Source of the DNA: Candidatus Poribacteria bacterium
GTDB taxonomy: Bacteria > Poribacteria > WGA-4E > WGA-3G
DNA: 64,000 bases
NCBI GenBank assembly: GCA_028824125.1
Contig: JAPPES010000005.1
Location: 51,104-115,103, forward strand
Direction of reading: 5' to 3'
How positions within the stretch are numbered: position 1 is the stretch's first letter; each line of letters starts with the position of its first letter. The translations under genes were made by a program, and so were the position numbers. The notes under the pieces were generated by a model. That model made no database searches, was not told the DNA's origin, and saw only the letters and a list, made by a program, of their open reading frames with translations. Of the stretch, positions 17,669 through 26,664 are shown in pieces.

Positions 17669-20600
17669 ATGGAATCACGGGTAAAACGTTTTATTATTAT
17701 TATTGGAATTTTAGCGATTCTCGGTGGGATATTTGCCGCTTGGGTTAATATTTATCCCGATTATTTATGGTTTGAGATGGTGCAATACGACAATGTTTAC
17801 ATCAAAATTCTTACAACAAAAATCTTCTTTGGTGTAATTGTTGGAGTTGCCTACCTTGCCATTCTCTTGGTAAATCTCTACATAGTCTATCGGTTCACGC
17901 CAGCACATCTCAGTCCTGCTTTCATGGGAGGCACTGAATTTACTGGTGGACAAACAGACACGCGAAAGACGATTTACGGCGGACTCCTGGTACTCTCAAT
18001 CCTCTTTAGCATTTTAATGGGATACTCAGCGACTGCCCGATGGGAAACCTGGTTGCGATATACTCACGCTGAGGATCTGAATTTCCAGTCCGCAACGCCT
18101 ATAGTTGTTGCAGAGAACCTTGATTCAAACGAAATATCTGTTCCAACGTTAGAACTTGAGGCAAAGAATATACAGGTTGGTGATCAAGTAAGTGTCCACG
18201 TTGATGGGAATGAGCCAATTACTGCACAAGTTGAAGATGTAATTACAGAAGGGGGTAAACAGGTTGGGATCCGTTTAAATGAACCGATACAAGTAGAGAG
18301 CGGACAAAAAGCGTATTTTACATCACTTGCACGTGACCCAATTTTTGATAAGGATGTCGCCTATTATGTTTTCAAAATGCCAATGGAACGATATATTATC
18401 GGTACACTATTTGGTATTTTCATGTTGGTGACAATTTTTGCAGTAATTATCTACTTTTTCCATGGATTAATTACAGGTGAAACAAATCAACTTCGATTTC
18501 AACCTCCTGCCCGGGTGAAAGCACATCTGTTCATACTTATAGGGTTGACACTTTTATTCCGCGCGTGGAACTATCGTTTTGTCATGTTTGACCTGCTGCA
18601 TACCTCAAACGATGTTGTACGAGGCGGCGGTGGATATGCTGCAATGAACGCACGTCTTCCTGTTTTATGGATTATGTTGGTAATCACCGGTTTGTGTGCT
18701 GTGGTTTTCATTATTAGCATCTTCATGCGGCGCAACACTTTCGCTTTTGCTGGATTCATAATCTTCATAATTGCTGGTTTTCTTGGACAACTGTATCCAC
18801 GACTTATACAGACATGGCGTGTTGAACCTAACAAACAGGTATTAGAGCAGAAATATATTAACTATAACATCAAGGCAACGCTCCATGCTTACGGTTTAGA
18901 GAATAACAAGGTAACCGAAGAGGAATATCCGATTACAGAGAAACTTTCTTATACTGACATAACAAGCCCCGAAAACGAACCTGTTATTAACAGCATTCGT
19001 CTCTGGGATTGGCGACCGATACGTAGAATTTTTCGACAACTGCAAGAATTACGTTCACAGTACGATTTCTATGATGTGGACATTGACAGATACACTGTCA
19101 ATGACAACATTCAGCAGGTAATGCTTTCCGCACGTGAACTAAACATCAATGAACTCCCCGATGCTGTCAAAAATGATTGGTATAAGCAGACCTATACTTA
19201 TACACACGGTTACGGAGCTGTTGTCAGTCCTGTGAACGAAATTGAGAACGGTAACCCTAATATGTACATCAGAGGATTACCACCCATTGAATATGAATCG
19301 CAATGGCCGAATAGGTTTAACACGGAACCCGGACCTCGTATTTACTACGGGGAACGTACCGATAGGTACGTCATTGTACATCCAGAACGCACTGAATTAA
19401 AACTTGAGTTCGATTATCCGCAAGAAGGTCAACAGTATGTGGACTACGCTTATCAAGGTAAAGGGGGTGTAGTACTCTCCTCTTTCTGGCGCAAACTTGT
19501 CTACATGCTCAAGTTTAATAATGAAATTAAGTTTGTTCTACCGGGTGAAATTACATCTACAAGTAAAGTGCTCTACGATCGAAATATCAAAAAGCGGATT
19601 CATAAAATCGCGCCTTTCTTGCGATACGATGGGGATCCTTATGCTGTTATTCATAATGGCAAACTCGTTTGGATAATTGATGCTTATACGATCACGCACC
19701 GATACCCTTATGCCGTTTCAATGGAAGAGTTTATCAAACGGAGAAGGCAACCGGGAGGCGTGAGTCAAAGTGGCGGAGAACCGTGGGGGAACTATATCCG
19801 AAATTCTGTCAAGGTCGTTGTTGATGCTTATGATGGCACAGTTGATTTTTACCTCATTGAACAGGAACAAGATCCGATTGCTGAATGCTATCGCAAGATT
19901 TTCCCAAGCCTTTTCAAAACTTTTGATGAGATGCCAGCTGAATTAAAAGCACACATCCGTTACCCGACTACCATGTTCCTTATCCAATCCCGTGTCTATC
20001 AAGATTATCACATGAAAGACCCGATCACATTCTATGCCGGCGAAGACCAATGGGAAATCGGCACAGAACTGTACGACAATACAGATACGCAGGTTAGACA
20101 AGTCAGCATGCCACAACAAACCAGCCCGCTTACCCCACAAACTTTAGTAGAAAAAAGTTTACCGGGTAATGTTCAACCCGTTGAACCTTACTATGTCGTT
20201 CTCAGGCTCCCTGGGGAAGAAAAGGCTGAATTTATGTTGATGCTGCCGTTTACGCCACGGAACAAACCGAATCTAATTGCCTGGCTCGCCGCTCGATGTG
20301 ATTTACCGCAATACGGCCAACTCCTTGTCTACCGATTTCCGAAACAGGAATTGGTTTCCGGACCGATGCAGGTTGAAAACTTTATTAGCCAAAAACCTGA
20401 AATTTCGCAGCAAATCAGTTTATGGAATACACAAGGGACACGTGTGCTGCGGGGTAATTTGTTAATTATGCCCATGAACAATGCACTTCTCTATGTTGAG
20501 CCAATTTATATTCAGTCTGAAGATGAGGCAACCGCAATTCCTGAACTACGCCGCGTCGTAGTCGCCTATGAAGAGAACGACAACCTACATGTTGTCTGGG

Positions 20601-20866
20601 GTGAAACCCTTGATGAAGCGCTTAGAGAGATGTTTTTAAGAAGAATAGGACTGTCAAGTGAACCTACAATTACAGTTGATGACACACTTGAAGCGACTGA
20701 ACTTCCAGAAACCGCAACATCATTGCGCGGGCTAATTGAACAGGCGAACAACTACTACAATAGCGCGCAAAATGCACAACGCAACGGCAATTGGGCAGAA
20801 TACGGGCGAAATATTGGGCTCTTAGAGCAAACCTTGAAACAACTTCAAGAAAGCACACAAGAGTAG
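17669..20866 (+). CDS. UPF0182 family membrane protein
   Basis: A 1065-residue protein matching UPF0182, a large uncharacterised family known from actinobacteria, cyanobacteria, clostridia and others. The first 350 residues carry about seven transmembrane segments (beginning FIIIIGILAILGGIFAAW). They are followed by a large extracytoplasmic part with the family patterns YPDYLWFEM, LWDWRPIRRIF and GPRIYYGERTDRYVI. An extra beta-rich insert between helices 3 and 4 (about 145-225) resembles a small OB/RNA-binding-like barrel. The tail has a helical region (LIEQANNYYNSAQNAQ), as commonly seen. Function is unknown. It sits 79 bp after the barrel protein with a GGAGAAAA ribosome site, possibly co-transcribed. 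Confidence 0.9.
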   Translation: MESRVKRFIIIIGILAILGGIFAAWVNIYPDYLWFEMVQYDNVYIKILTTKIFFGVIVGVAYLAILLVNLYIVYRFTPAHLSPAFMGGTEFTGGQTDTRKTIYGGLLVLSILFSILMGYSATARWETWLRYTHAEDLNFQSATPIVVAENLDSNEISVPTLELEAKNIQVGDQVSVHVDGNEPITAQVEDVITEGGKQVGIRLNEPIQVESGQKAYFTSLARDPIFDKDVAYYVFKMPMERYIIGTLFGIFMLVTIFAVIIYFFHGLITGETNQLRFQPPARVKAHLFILIGLTLLFRAWNYRFVMFDLLHTSNDVVRGGGGYAAMNARLPVLWIMLVITGLCAVVFIISIFMRRNTFAFAGFIIFIIAGFLGQLYPRLIQTWRVEPNKQVLEQKYINYNIKATLHAYGLENNKVTEEEYPITEKLSYTDITSPENEPVINSIRLWDWRPIRRIFRQLQELRSQYDFYDVDIDRYTVNDNIQQVMLSARELNINELPDAVKNDWYKQTYTYTHGYGAVVSPVNEIENGNPNMYIRGLPPIEYESQWPNRFNTEPGPRIYYGERTDRYVIVHPERTELKLEFDYPQEGQQYVDYAYQGKGGVVLSSFWRKLVYMLKFNNEIKFVLPGEITSTSKVLYDRNIKKRIHKIAPFLRYDGDPYAVIHNGKLVWIIDAYTITHRYPYAVSMEEFIKRRRQPGGVSQSGGEPWGNYIRNSVKVVVDAYDGTVDFYLIEQEQDPIAECYRKIFPSLFKTFDEMPAELKAHIRYPTTMFLIQSRVYQDYHMKDPITFYAGEDQWEIGTELYDNTDTQVRQVSMPQQTSPLTPQTLVEKSLPGNVQPVEPYYVVLRLPGEEKAEFMLMLPFTPRNKPNLIAWLAARCDLPQYGQLLVYRFPKQELVSGPMQVENFISQKPEISQQISLWNTQGTRVLRGNLLIMPMNNALLYVEPIYIQSEDEATAIPELRRVVVAYEENDNLHVVWGETLDEALREMFLRRIGLSSEPTITVDDTLEATELPETATSLRGLIEQANNYYNSAQNAQRNGNWAEYGRNIGLLEQTLKQLQESTQE

Positions 20867-20893
20867 ACAAGAAATTTCATAATAGAGCGTGTA

Positions 20894-21131
20894 ATACCAA
20901 ATTAACGCGATAATTCTCGGTAGGTGCGTTTTCCTAACCAATGCAGAATACCACATGCGTATTCTACCTTACGTGTCAATTTAGGGATATATCTTATTGT
21001 TGGAGTGAATCAACGCAGCATGCGCGTATGGCATGCTGCGGGTTTGAAACCCCGATTGGACAGAGTGAGGCGGACAAAATCGGGGTTACAACCCCTCCAA
21101 CAAGAAAATTAGGCACTACTTAATTTGGTAT
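20894..21131. mobile_element. MITE-like composite element with ATACCAAATTAA terminal inverted repeats
   Basis: It is bounded by perfect 12-bp inverted repeats, ATACCAAATTAA (20894-20905) and TTAATTTGGTAT (21120-21131). Inside are several palindromic cargo modules: GAATACCACATGCGTATTC, the CAGCATGCGCGTATGGCATG unit and two GGGGTT/AACCCC units. A degenerate left end (AATACAAATTAACGCG) recurs at 58540-58555, and TAATACCAATTAA lies near 30407. The element ends 34 bp before the DUF5069 start. Confidence 0.6.
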
Positions 21132-21164
21132 AAGACGCTATATTATAGAGAGGAGGTGAAACAG

Positions 21165-21410
21165 ATGTCTCTTGATTGGAAACCACGTCATAGGGATATG
21201 ATTATCGGTGGCATTCCTTGGCTCGCCAGAATTAGTGATAAAGCGAACGCGAAACTGCAAGGTATTATCGGTGAATACATATATCCGTGACCGCAAGACA
21301 AAATGTTCCTGGAGGAACATAATATATCTGCTGAGGAATTTGTTGATATGGTAAAAAATAATCCCTCAGACGATGAGATGATTGCTGCCATGAAAAAGTT
21401 GAATAGTTAA
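21165..21410 (+). CDS. DUF5069-like small protein, probable selenoprotein with in-frame TGA
   Basis: An ATG at 21165 with an excellent ribosome site (AGGAGGTGA, 21151-21159) opens an 81-residue frame containing one TGA at 21288-21290 (codon 42) and ending at TAA 21408-21410. The sequence reads through smoothly: DKANAKLQGIIGEYIYP-TGA-PQDKMFLEEHNISAEEFV. DUF5069 proteins have DKARA...G.GEYIYPCPLD followed by a helix with eFL, so the TGA takes the place of the conserved cysteine. Twelve nt after the TGA is a perfect 7-bp hairpin with a TGGA loop (see separate entry). Function of the family is unknown. Ordinary gene finders would miss this gene, because neither half exceeds about 41 codons. Confidence 0.75.
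21303..21320 (+). promoter_or_regulatory. Candidate bacterial SECIS hairpin in the DUF5069 gene
   Basis: ATGTTCC (21303-21309), loop TGGA (21310-21313), GGAACAT (21314-21320) form a perfect 7-bp stem beginning 12 nt after the TGA. A short stem about 11 nt after the UGA with G in the apical loop is the recognised SelB-binding geometry in bacteria. It lies inside the coding frame, as bacterial SECIS elements do. Confidence 0.7.
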
Positions 21411-21429
21411 ATATCATTTCTACCCAGCG

Positions 21430-21615
21430 GTAGGTCGGGTAGAGCAAAGCGAAACTCAACAGTATCAAGGTTTCAAGGAAACCTTGCGGGTTCACAAGGA
21501 AATCACAGGAATAGCTCAAGCAAGTTTTGAAAATAGTGTTCAGTCCCAACATGTCCAAATCAACGCCAAATATGCGTTTGGTATTGTCGGATTTCACAAG
21601 CTCTACCCGACCTAC
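21430..21615. repeat. 186-bp element with 16-bp perfect inverted ends
   Basis: GTAGGTCGGGTAGAGC at 21430-21445 is exactly complementary to 21600-21615. The interior (AAGCGAAACTCAACA and so on) resembles the small palindromic interspersed elements carrying TAGAGC-AAAGCGAAAC seen in many environmental genomes. It is non-coding and separates the DUF5069 gene from pheA. Confidence 0.6.
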
Positions 21616-21680
21616 TTCACACTGCGCAGTAACTTTATAATGTGCGACTCACTTTAAGCGTTTCATAGGGGATAATTTCT

Positions 21681-22745
21681 TTGAAACTAAAAGAATTACG
21701 CGATCGAATCAATAATATTGATGACCAGATTTTAAAGCTGCTTCACGAACGCGCAGAGATTTCCCAAAAAATAGGCTCCATAAAAGCCTATACGGGTACA
21801 GAAATCTATGTGCCACATCGTGAATACGAAATCCTGAATCGTCTAAAAAGGCGGAATCTCGGTATATATCCCGAAGATGCAATTGACAAAATTTGGACTG
21901 AAATTTTTGCTGCTTCACGAGCCGTGCAAACCCCAAATAGAGTCGCTTTCCTCGGGCCATCAGGAAGTTTTGGACACACTGCAAGTCTTTCATTTTTCGG
22001 TCCTTCCGCTGAAATGATCCCTATTACACCACAAAGTGATATCTTTACTGAAGTTGAAATAGGACGCGCTGATTTTGGGGTGGTAGCAATCCAAAATTCA
22101 GTGCACGGTACCGTCAGGGACGTTTTAGAACGTTTCCTCCACACACCTTTGAATATCTGCGCTGAAATTTATCAACCGATCAGACACCATCTTATTTCAA
22201 AGTCAGATCTTGCTGAAATCCAACGGATCTACTCACATAGACAACCTTTTGCACAATGTAGATTGTGGTTGAATAAGTTTATGAAATCAGTGGAACAAGT
22301 AGAAGTCGTAAGTACTTCTGATGCAGCCCAACGCGCTGCGAATGAACCAAACACCGCAGCAATCGCAAGTAAATTGGCAAGTGAAATCTACGAGTTACCA
22401 GTGGTCGCAGATTCCATCATGGATGAGCCAAATAACACGACTCGGTTTTTTGTCATAGGTGACCAAATAGTTGGCAAAAGCGGGCATGATCGCACTTCTA
22501 TCTTCTTTGCCATTAAAGATAAAGTCGGTGCTTTGTATGAAGTCTTGGGAGTGTTTAACAAACATCAACGAAACCTAAGTTATATAGAATCGCTTCCTTC
22601 CCGAACTGAACAATGGGAATACATCTTTTATACAGATATTAATGGACATGTAGACGATGATGACGTCCATTCCGTTCTTGAGCATCTTGAAGATATGTGT
22701 CGTGATGTAAAAATTCTCGGTTCTTATCCACGTGGTACAGAATAG
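21681..22745 (+). CDS. pheA: Bifunctional chorismate mutase/prephenate dehydratase (P-protein)
   Basis: A 354-residue three-domain enzyme for phenylalanine synthesis. The chorismate mutase domain (1-85) opens LRDRINNIDDQILKLLHERA and has the VPHREYEIL catalytic helix. The prephenate dehydratase domain (about 95-270) has FLGPSGSFGHTA and the catalytic NNTTRFFVIG. The C-terminal ACT regulatory domain (about 280-354) has the ESLPSR phenylalanine-binding motif. The start is TTG at 21681 behind AGGGGAT; no in-frame ATG would retain the first helix. Feedback inhibition by phenylalanine is expected from the intact ACT site. It stands alone between repeat elements. Confidence 0.93.
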   Translation: MKLKELRDRINNIDDQILKLLHERAEISQKIGSIKAYTGTEIYVPHREYEILNRLKRRNLGIYPEDAIDKIWTEIFAASRAVQTPNRVAFLGPSGSFGHTASLSFFGPSAEMIPITPQSDIFTEVEIGRADFGVVAIQNSVHGTVRDVLERFLHTPLNICAEIYQPIRHHLISKSDLAEIQRIYSHRQPFAQCRLWLNKFMKSVEQVEVVSTSDAAQRAANEPNTAAIASKLASEIYELPVVADSIMDEPNNTTRFFVIGDQIVGKSGHDRTSIFFAIKDKVGALYEVLGVFNKHQRNLSYIESLPSRTEQWEYIFYTDINGHVDDDDVHSVLEHLEDMCRDVKILGSYPRGTE

Positions 22746-23282
22746 CATTTTCGTCCACCATAGATGCCTTTACCGCTCCCCTGCCTTTAGGTAAGGGAGG
22801 TAGACGGTTAATCGGTTTATTTATCAAAAACCTTGACATTGTTCAAGACATACGGTATCTTATATAGTAAAATCTATAATTATTGGGACACTTCTGTAGC
22901 GCAAACTGTTAGTCCGCGGACTAATATGTCCAAACTAAATGAAGATTAAGAAAATAAATCGGTATGCAAAGTAGTAGGCACACGCCGTGTGCCGTATATA
23001 TCTCCAAAGAATGTGTGGCGGATGGCACCAAATCAACGGTATGAATCATGGCGAATACGCATGTGGTATTCGCCATGATTCCCCGCAGAGCGTGCATGCT
23101 ACTTTTAAATCAACGCTAAATTGACAGTTATGGTGTGGTTAGGAAACCGCACCAGATCTTTCTCTAAATTACCGAATTAATAAATTAATCTTCATTCAGT
23201 TTGCGCACTCACAGGCATAATCTAACAAATTGCGCTACAAGGTGGCAACTTGAGTTATACTTAATAGAAGGAGATATGTTAG
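22746..23282. repeat. Intergenic region of mosaic palindromic repeats
   Basis: This 537-bp stretch holds no gene. In order it shows TATAGTAAAATCTATAATTA (like the family 2 MITE tip) followed by ATTGGGACACTTCTGTAGCG. Next come the GTAGTAGGCACACGCCGTGTGC palindrome near 22972-22998, the ATCAACGGTATGAATCATGG unit with GAATACGCATGTGGTATTCG near 23033-23085, and a family 1 MITE right tip GGTGGCAACTTGAGTTATAC at 23241-23260. The last lies 23 bp before the first CBM-like gene and probably provides part of its promoter. Confidence 0.6.
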
Positions 23283-23975
23283 ATGAACAAAAATAGTTTT
23301 TCACTCATGATTTTCTTCCTGATCGTGATCTTCGTCATTATGTCTGTTAACTTCGCTTTCGCGCGAACATTTAACAACGATTTTGAAACAGGCGACCTCA
23401 CCGATTGGGAAAAAACAGGCACAGCATTTGATTTTCAACCGACTTGGGGAGATAACCCAACAGCGCGAAATCGTGGACAGCCCTCTAATCATCAAGGCGA
23501 TTGGTGGCTTGGACTCGCTGAAAAGTACCAAGGACCGGAAAAGGGAGCAGCATTAGGACAAAATCCAGGTGATCTTGCAGACGGTGTAGATGCCCCTCAA
23601 GGTACGTTGACCTCCATCGAATTCGTTATCGTCGGTGAAAAAATGAATTTTCTCATGGGCGGCGGTAATCGTGCATGGGGTACTGCTGAACCATGTTGTG
23701 TCAACCTTATCATTGATGGTGAGGTTGAACGTACAATGACCGGTAGTAATACAGAAACGATGACTCGGAGAGAATGGGATGTTTCCGATCTGAAGGGTCA
23801 GACTGCCCAACTTGTCGTTGTTGATAGCAGTAGCGGGGGATGGGGACATCCAAACTTTGATGATGTCCATCAAGCCAATAGTAGCGGTGAAAATATACCG
23901 TGGGAGCAGGTAACTGCCGTTGAAGCCCGTGGAAAGTTAGCTGTCAGCTGGGCACAGATGAAAAAGTTTTACTAA
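23283..23975 (+). CDS. Secreted beta-sandwich (CBM-like) protein, paralogue 1 of 3
   Basis: A 230-residue exported protein: signal peptide to about residue 28 (VNFAFA), then NNDFETGDLTDWEKTG. The body continues with NHQGDWWLGLAEKYQG, GTLTSIEF, MNFLMGGG, CCVNLIIDGEV, WDVSDLKGQTAQLVVVD and GWGHPNFDDVHQ. These are the hallmarks of the jelly-roll domain found at the ends of many glycoside hydrolases and planctomycete-type secreted proteins (FETG.L..W ... D.SSGGWGH...DD). There is no catalytic domain, so it probably binds a glycan or surface ligand. A Cys-Cys pair at about 139 is unusual. It is followed by two close paralogues in tandem; its leader contains a family 1 MITE tip. Confidence 0.7.
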   Translation: MNKNSFSLMIFFLIVIFVIMSVNFAFARTFNNDFETGDLTDWEKTGTAFDFQPTWGDNPTARNRGQPSNHQGDWWLGLAEKYQGPEKGAALGQNPGDLADGVDAPQGTLTSIEFVIVGEKMNFLMGGGNRAWGTAEPCCVNLIIDGEVERTMTGSNTETMTRREWDVSDLKGQTAQLVVVDSSSGGWGHPNFDDVHQANSSGENIPWEQVTAVEARGKLAVSWAQMKKFY

Positions 23976-24085
23976 TTGACTTGAATGGTTTGAAAAATTG
24001 AAATTGTTGTGATATTCTCAATTTGTATATGTGAGTGAGAAATTGGGAATATCACAACAATCTAATACATAAGGAGACAAATCAG

Positions 24086-24802
24086 ATGAAAAAGTTGTTT
24101 TTCTTAATCGTGATTCTTTCTATAATCGCAATCCTTTTTCTCCTATCAGACAATACTGCTTACGCACGCGCATTCAACAATGATTTTGAAACAGGTGACC
24201 TTACCGATTGGGAGGAAAAAACAGGAGACGCGTTTGATTTTCAACCGACTTACGGAGATAACCCGACAGCACGAAATCGTGGGCAGCCCTCTAATCATCA
24301 AGGTGATTGGTGGCTTGGACTTGCCGAAAGGTATCAAGGGCCAGACAAAGGGGCAAAACTGGGTCAGAATCCAGGTGATATGCAGCAGGATGCGAATGGT
24401 AATGTTGCCCCTGATGCTCCTCAAGGCACCTTGACCTCAATTAAGTTCGAGATTGTCGGCGTAACGATGAATTTTCTCATCGGTGGTGGTAACCGTGCTT
24501 GGGGGACCGCTGAACCGTGTTGTGTTAACCTTGTTATTAATGGCAAGGTTGAACGGACTATCACCGGTGAAAGTCATGAAACCATGAAACGCAAAGAGTG
24601 GGATGTTTCTGATTTGAAAGGTAAAATTGCCCAACTTGTCGTTGTTGATAGCAGTAGCGGGGGTTGGGGACATCCAAACTTTGATGATGTACACCAGGCT
24701 AATGCCAGTGGAAAGAATATACCGTGGGATCAAATACTTGCTGTTGATGCCCGTGGAAAGCTGGCTGTCAGCTGGGCACAGATGAAAAAGTATTACAAAT
24801 AG
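24086..24802 (+). CDS. Secreted beta-sandwich (CBM-like) protein, paralogue 2 of 3
   Basis: A 238-residue protein of the same design as its neighbours: signal peptide (MKKLFFLIVILSIIAILFLL...AYA) then NNDFETGDLTDWEEKTGDAF. The ATG at 24086 is chosen because AAGGAG lies 9 nt upstream and the signal peptide starts there; the in-frame ATG 51 bp earlier would bury it. It differs from paralogue 1 mainly in a longer loop before APQGTLTSI (DMQQDANGNVAPD) and shares the CC pair and the terminal KLAVSWAQMKKYYK. The conserved C-terminal tail GKLAVSWAQMK in all three suggests a common partner or sorting role. It is separately ribosome-bound but spaced about 110 bp from its neighbours. Confidence 0.7.
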   Translation: MKKLFFLIVILSIIAILFLLSDNTAYARAFNNDFETGDLTDWEEKTGDAFDFQPTYGDNPTARNRGQPSNHQGDWWLGLAERYQGPDKGAKLGQNPGDMQQDANGNVAPDAPQGTLTSIKFEIVGVTMNFLIGGGNRAWGTAEPCCVNLVINGKVERTITGESHETMKRKEWDVSDLKGKIAQLVVVDSSSGGWGHPNFDDVHQANASGKNIPWDQILAVDARGKLAVSWAQMKKYYK

Positions 24803-24906
24803 AATCAGATGAATTGAAGAACGATTACGTTGTGAAACTCTTAATTTATTTTGTTAGTAAGCAAATTTAGTAAACACATCACTTTTCAAACTGAAGGAGA
24901 TATAAG

Positions 24907-25602
24907 ATGAAAAAAATATTTTTCTCGCTTATGATGCCTTCTGTTCTCGTAATCTTATTTATTTTGCCTGTTAACCTTGTCTTTGCAAGGGCGTTTAACA
25001 ACGATTTTGAGACAGGCGACCTCACCGATTGGGAGAAAGAGGGTGCAGCATTTGATTTTCAACCGACTTGGGGAGATAACCCGACAGCCCGAAACCGTGG
25101 ACAGCCTTCTAACCATCAAGGCGATTGGTGGCTCGGACTATTTGAAAAGTACCAAGGCCCGGAGAATAAACTCGGACAGAATGCTGGTGATGTTCAAGGT
25201 GACGGACCTCAAGGCACGCTAACATCAATTGAGTTCAAGATTATCGGAGAAACGATGAATTTTCTCATCGGCGGAGGTTTTCACCCCTGGGAAAATGATC
25301 CTGGTCCGTGTTGTGTGAATCTTGAGGTTGATGGTGAAGTCGTTCGCACATCAACCGGTCAACAGGCTGCTAATACAACAGAAACAATGATACGGGCAGA
25401 GTGGGATATTTCCGACTTAAAAGGCAAAACTGCTCAACTTGTTGTTGTTGACCAAAATGGCGGCGGTTGGGGACATCCAAATTTTGACGATGCCCATCAA
25501 GCAGATGCCAGCGGAAAAAATATTCCATGGGATCGAGTGCTTGCCGTTGATGCCCACGGAAAGTTAGCCGTCAGCTGGGCACAGATGAAAAAGTATTATT
25601 AA
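24907..25602 (+). CDS. Secreted beta-sandwich (CBM-like) protein, paralogue 3 of 3
   Basis: A 231-residue protein with a signal peptide (to about VFARA), then the same domain. Distinctive changes are a shorter loop (GDVQGDGPQGTL) and FHPWENDPGPCCVNLEV in place of NRAWGTAEPCCVNL. It also has an insertion (STGQQAANTTETM) and loss of the SSSGG run (DQNGGGWGH). It ends in KLAVSWAQMKKYY like the others. GAAGGAGATATAAG precedes the ATG. It appears to be the most diverged of the tandem trio, which looks like local duplication followed by loop diversification. A 21-bp-arm palindrome immediately downstream should end transcription. Confidence 0.7.
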   Translation: MKKIFFSLMMPSVLVILFILPVNLVFARAFNNDFETGDLTDWEKEGAAFDFQPTWGDNPTARNRGQPSNHQGDWWLGLFEKYQGPENKLGQNAGDVQGDGPQGTLTSIEFKIIGETMNFLIGGGFHPWENDPGPCCVNLEVDGEVVRTSTGQQAANTTETMIRAEWDISDLKGKTAQLVVVDQNGGGWGHPNFDDAHQADASGKNIPWDRVLAVDAHGKLAVSWAQMKKYY

Positions 25603-25630
25603 CTTATCAAGCACTCAACATAATCGTTGT

Positions 25631-25672
25631 TTTAAGTGTAAAGGCGGAGTATACTCCGCCTTTACACTTAAA
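25631..25672. terminator. Perfect palindrome, bidirectional terminator
   Basis: A 42-bp perfect palindrome with 21-bp arms (TTTAAGTGTAAAGGCGGAGTA and complement) lies between convergent genes. Its right arm contains the stop codon of the epimerase gene (25668-25670). The AT-rich outer ends give T runs on both strands. Confidence 0.75.
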
Positions 25673-26615
25673 CTTGTTCCAATCCAGCACGCTTTCGAAA
25701 CTTATTAAACGTTTTCAGGATTCCCTGTTCCATTGTATATGCAGGCGTAAATCTCATCTCCTCAGCGATAGCTGTTGCGTCATAATCCCACGAGATACCG
25801 AATACCCCAGGTTCCAGTGTAATCTGTGCATCTGGCACCAAAGTTTTCAGATACGTTACACCCTCTTTTACGGGGCGGATACCCCCCTTGACATTGAAAA
25901 CACGCGTCTTCGTTGTTGGACATGTGCACGCCATCACAATTGATCGAGAGACATCTTCTACATACTGCCAATCTACCGAATCGTCACCAAACGGACACAC
26001 ATGCGGTTCACCCATTGCTATCGCCTCAATCATTTTTGTCGTGAATGAACTCATCCCTCGTGTCCGACCCACCCCGTAGACCGCTGTAAACCGAAGTCCG
26101 ATTGAATCAACACCGTAAGCATCAAAATAGTGCATTGCATATCTTTCGTTGAGCGATTTACATGCGCCATAGATAAACTTAGGATAATGTGGCGCATCGT
26201 TAAGAATCTGTTGATGGTTATAATCCTCTGGTGAACCGAAAACTGCTACACTACTTGCCCACACAACGCGTTTGAGATTGAAAATACGCGCTGCTTCTAA
26301 TATATTGATTGTCCCTTCACACACGACTTTCAACGCTTGCGGCGGATTTGCATTACATGCTGGCACCTGCCACGAAGCGAGGTGGATAACTCGATCAATT
26401 TCATGTTCTTGAACGGTGCGTAAGACGTGCGGTAGGTCTGTAATGTCCCCTTGCACAAAAGTAAAACTTTCAATTTGCGCCTCCGAAAGCACCATCTTTG
26501 GAATTGTTAGGTCGTAAGCAAAATCAAAAACGACCACTTTTTCACCGGCAGCTAATAGGTCGCGAATTACATAAGTACCGATGCATCCCATGCCACCGGT
26601 GAGCAGATATGCCAT
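25668..26615 (-). CDS. NAD-dependent epimerase/dehydratase (extended SDR)
   Basis: A 315-residue extended short-chain dehydrogenase. The nucleotide-binding motif GGMGCIGTYVI is at 8-18, the D32-type acidic residue is in VVFDFA, WASSVAVFG carries the catalytic serine/threonine position, and YGACKSLNE at about 150 is the YxxxK pair. Members change sugar nucleotides such as UDP-glucose or dTDP-sugars; the exact substrate is not clear. It is 49 bp downstream of the Rieske gene, and both follow gamma-glutamyltransferase on the same strand. The stop codon lies within a palindromic terminator. Confidence 0.88.
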   Translation of the reverse strand: MAYLLTGGMGCIGTYVIRDLLAAGEKVVVFDFAYDLTIPKMVLSEAQIESFTFVQGDITDLPHVLRTVQEHEIDRVIHLASWQVPACNANPPQALKVVCEGTINILEAARIFNLKRVVWASSVAVFGSPEDYNHQQILNDAPHYPKFIYGACKSLNERYAMHYFDAYGVDSIGLRFTAVYGVGRTRGMSSFTTKMIEAIAMGEPHVCPFGDDSVDWQYVEDVSRSIVMACTCPTTKTRVFNVKGGIRPVKEGVTYLKTLVPDAQITLEPGVFGISWDYDATAIAEEMRFTPAYTMEQGILKTFNKFRKRAGLEQV

Positions 26616-26664
26616 GCTGTATCTCCTTTCTGATTAACACAATAGGCATTAGTGTTAATCGCTT

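Noticed and set aside
23283..25602. One long gene with internal repeats
   Set aside because: Three separate stops, three ribosome sites and three signal peptides are plainly present.
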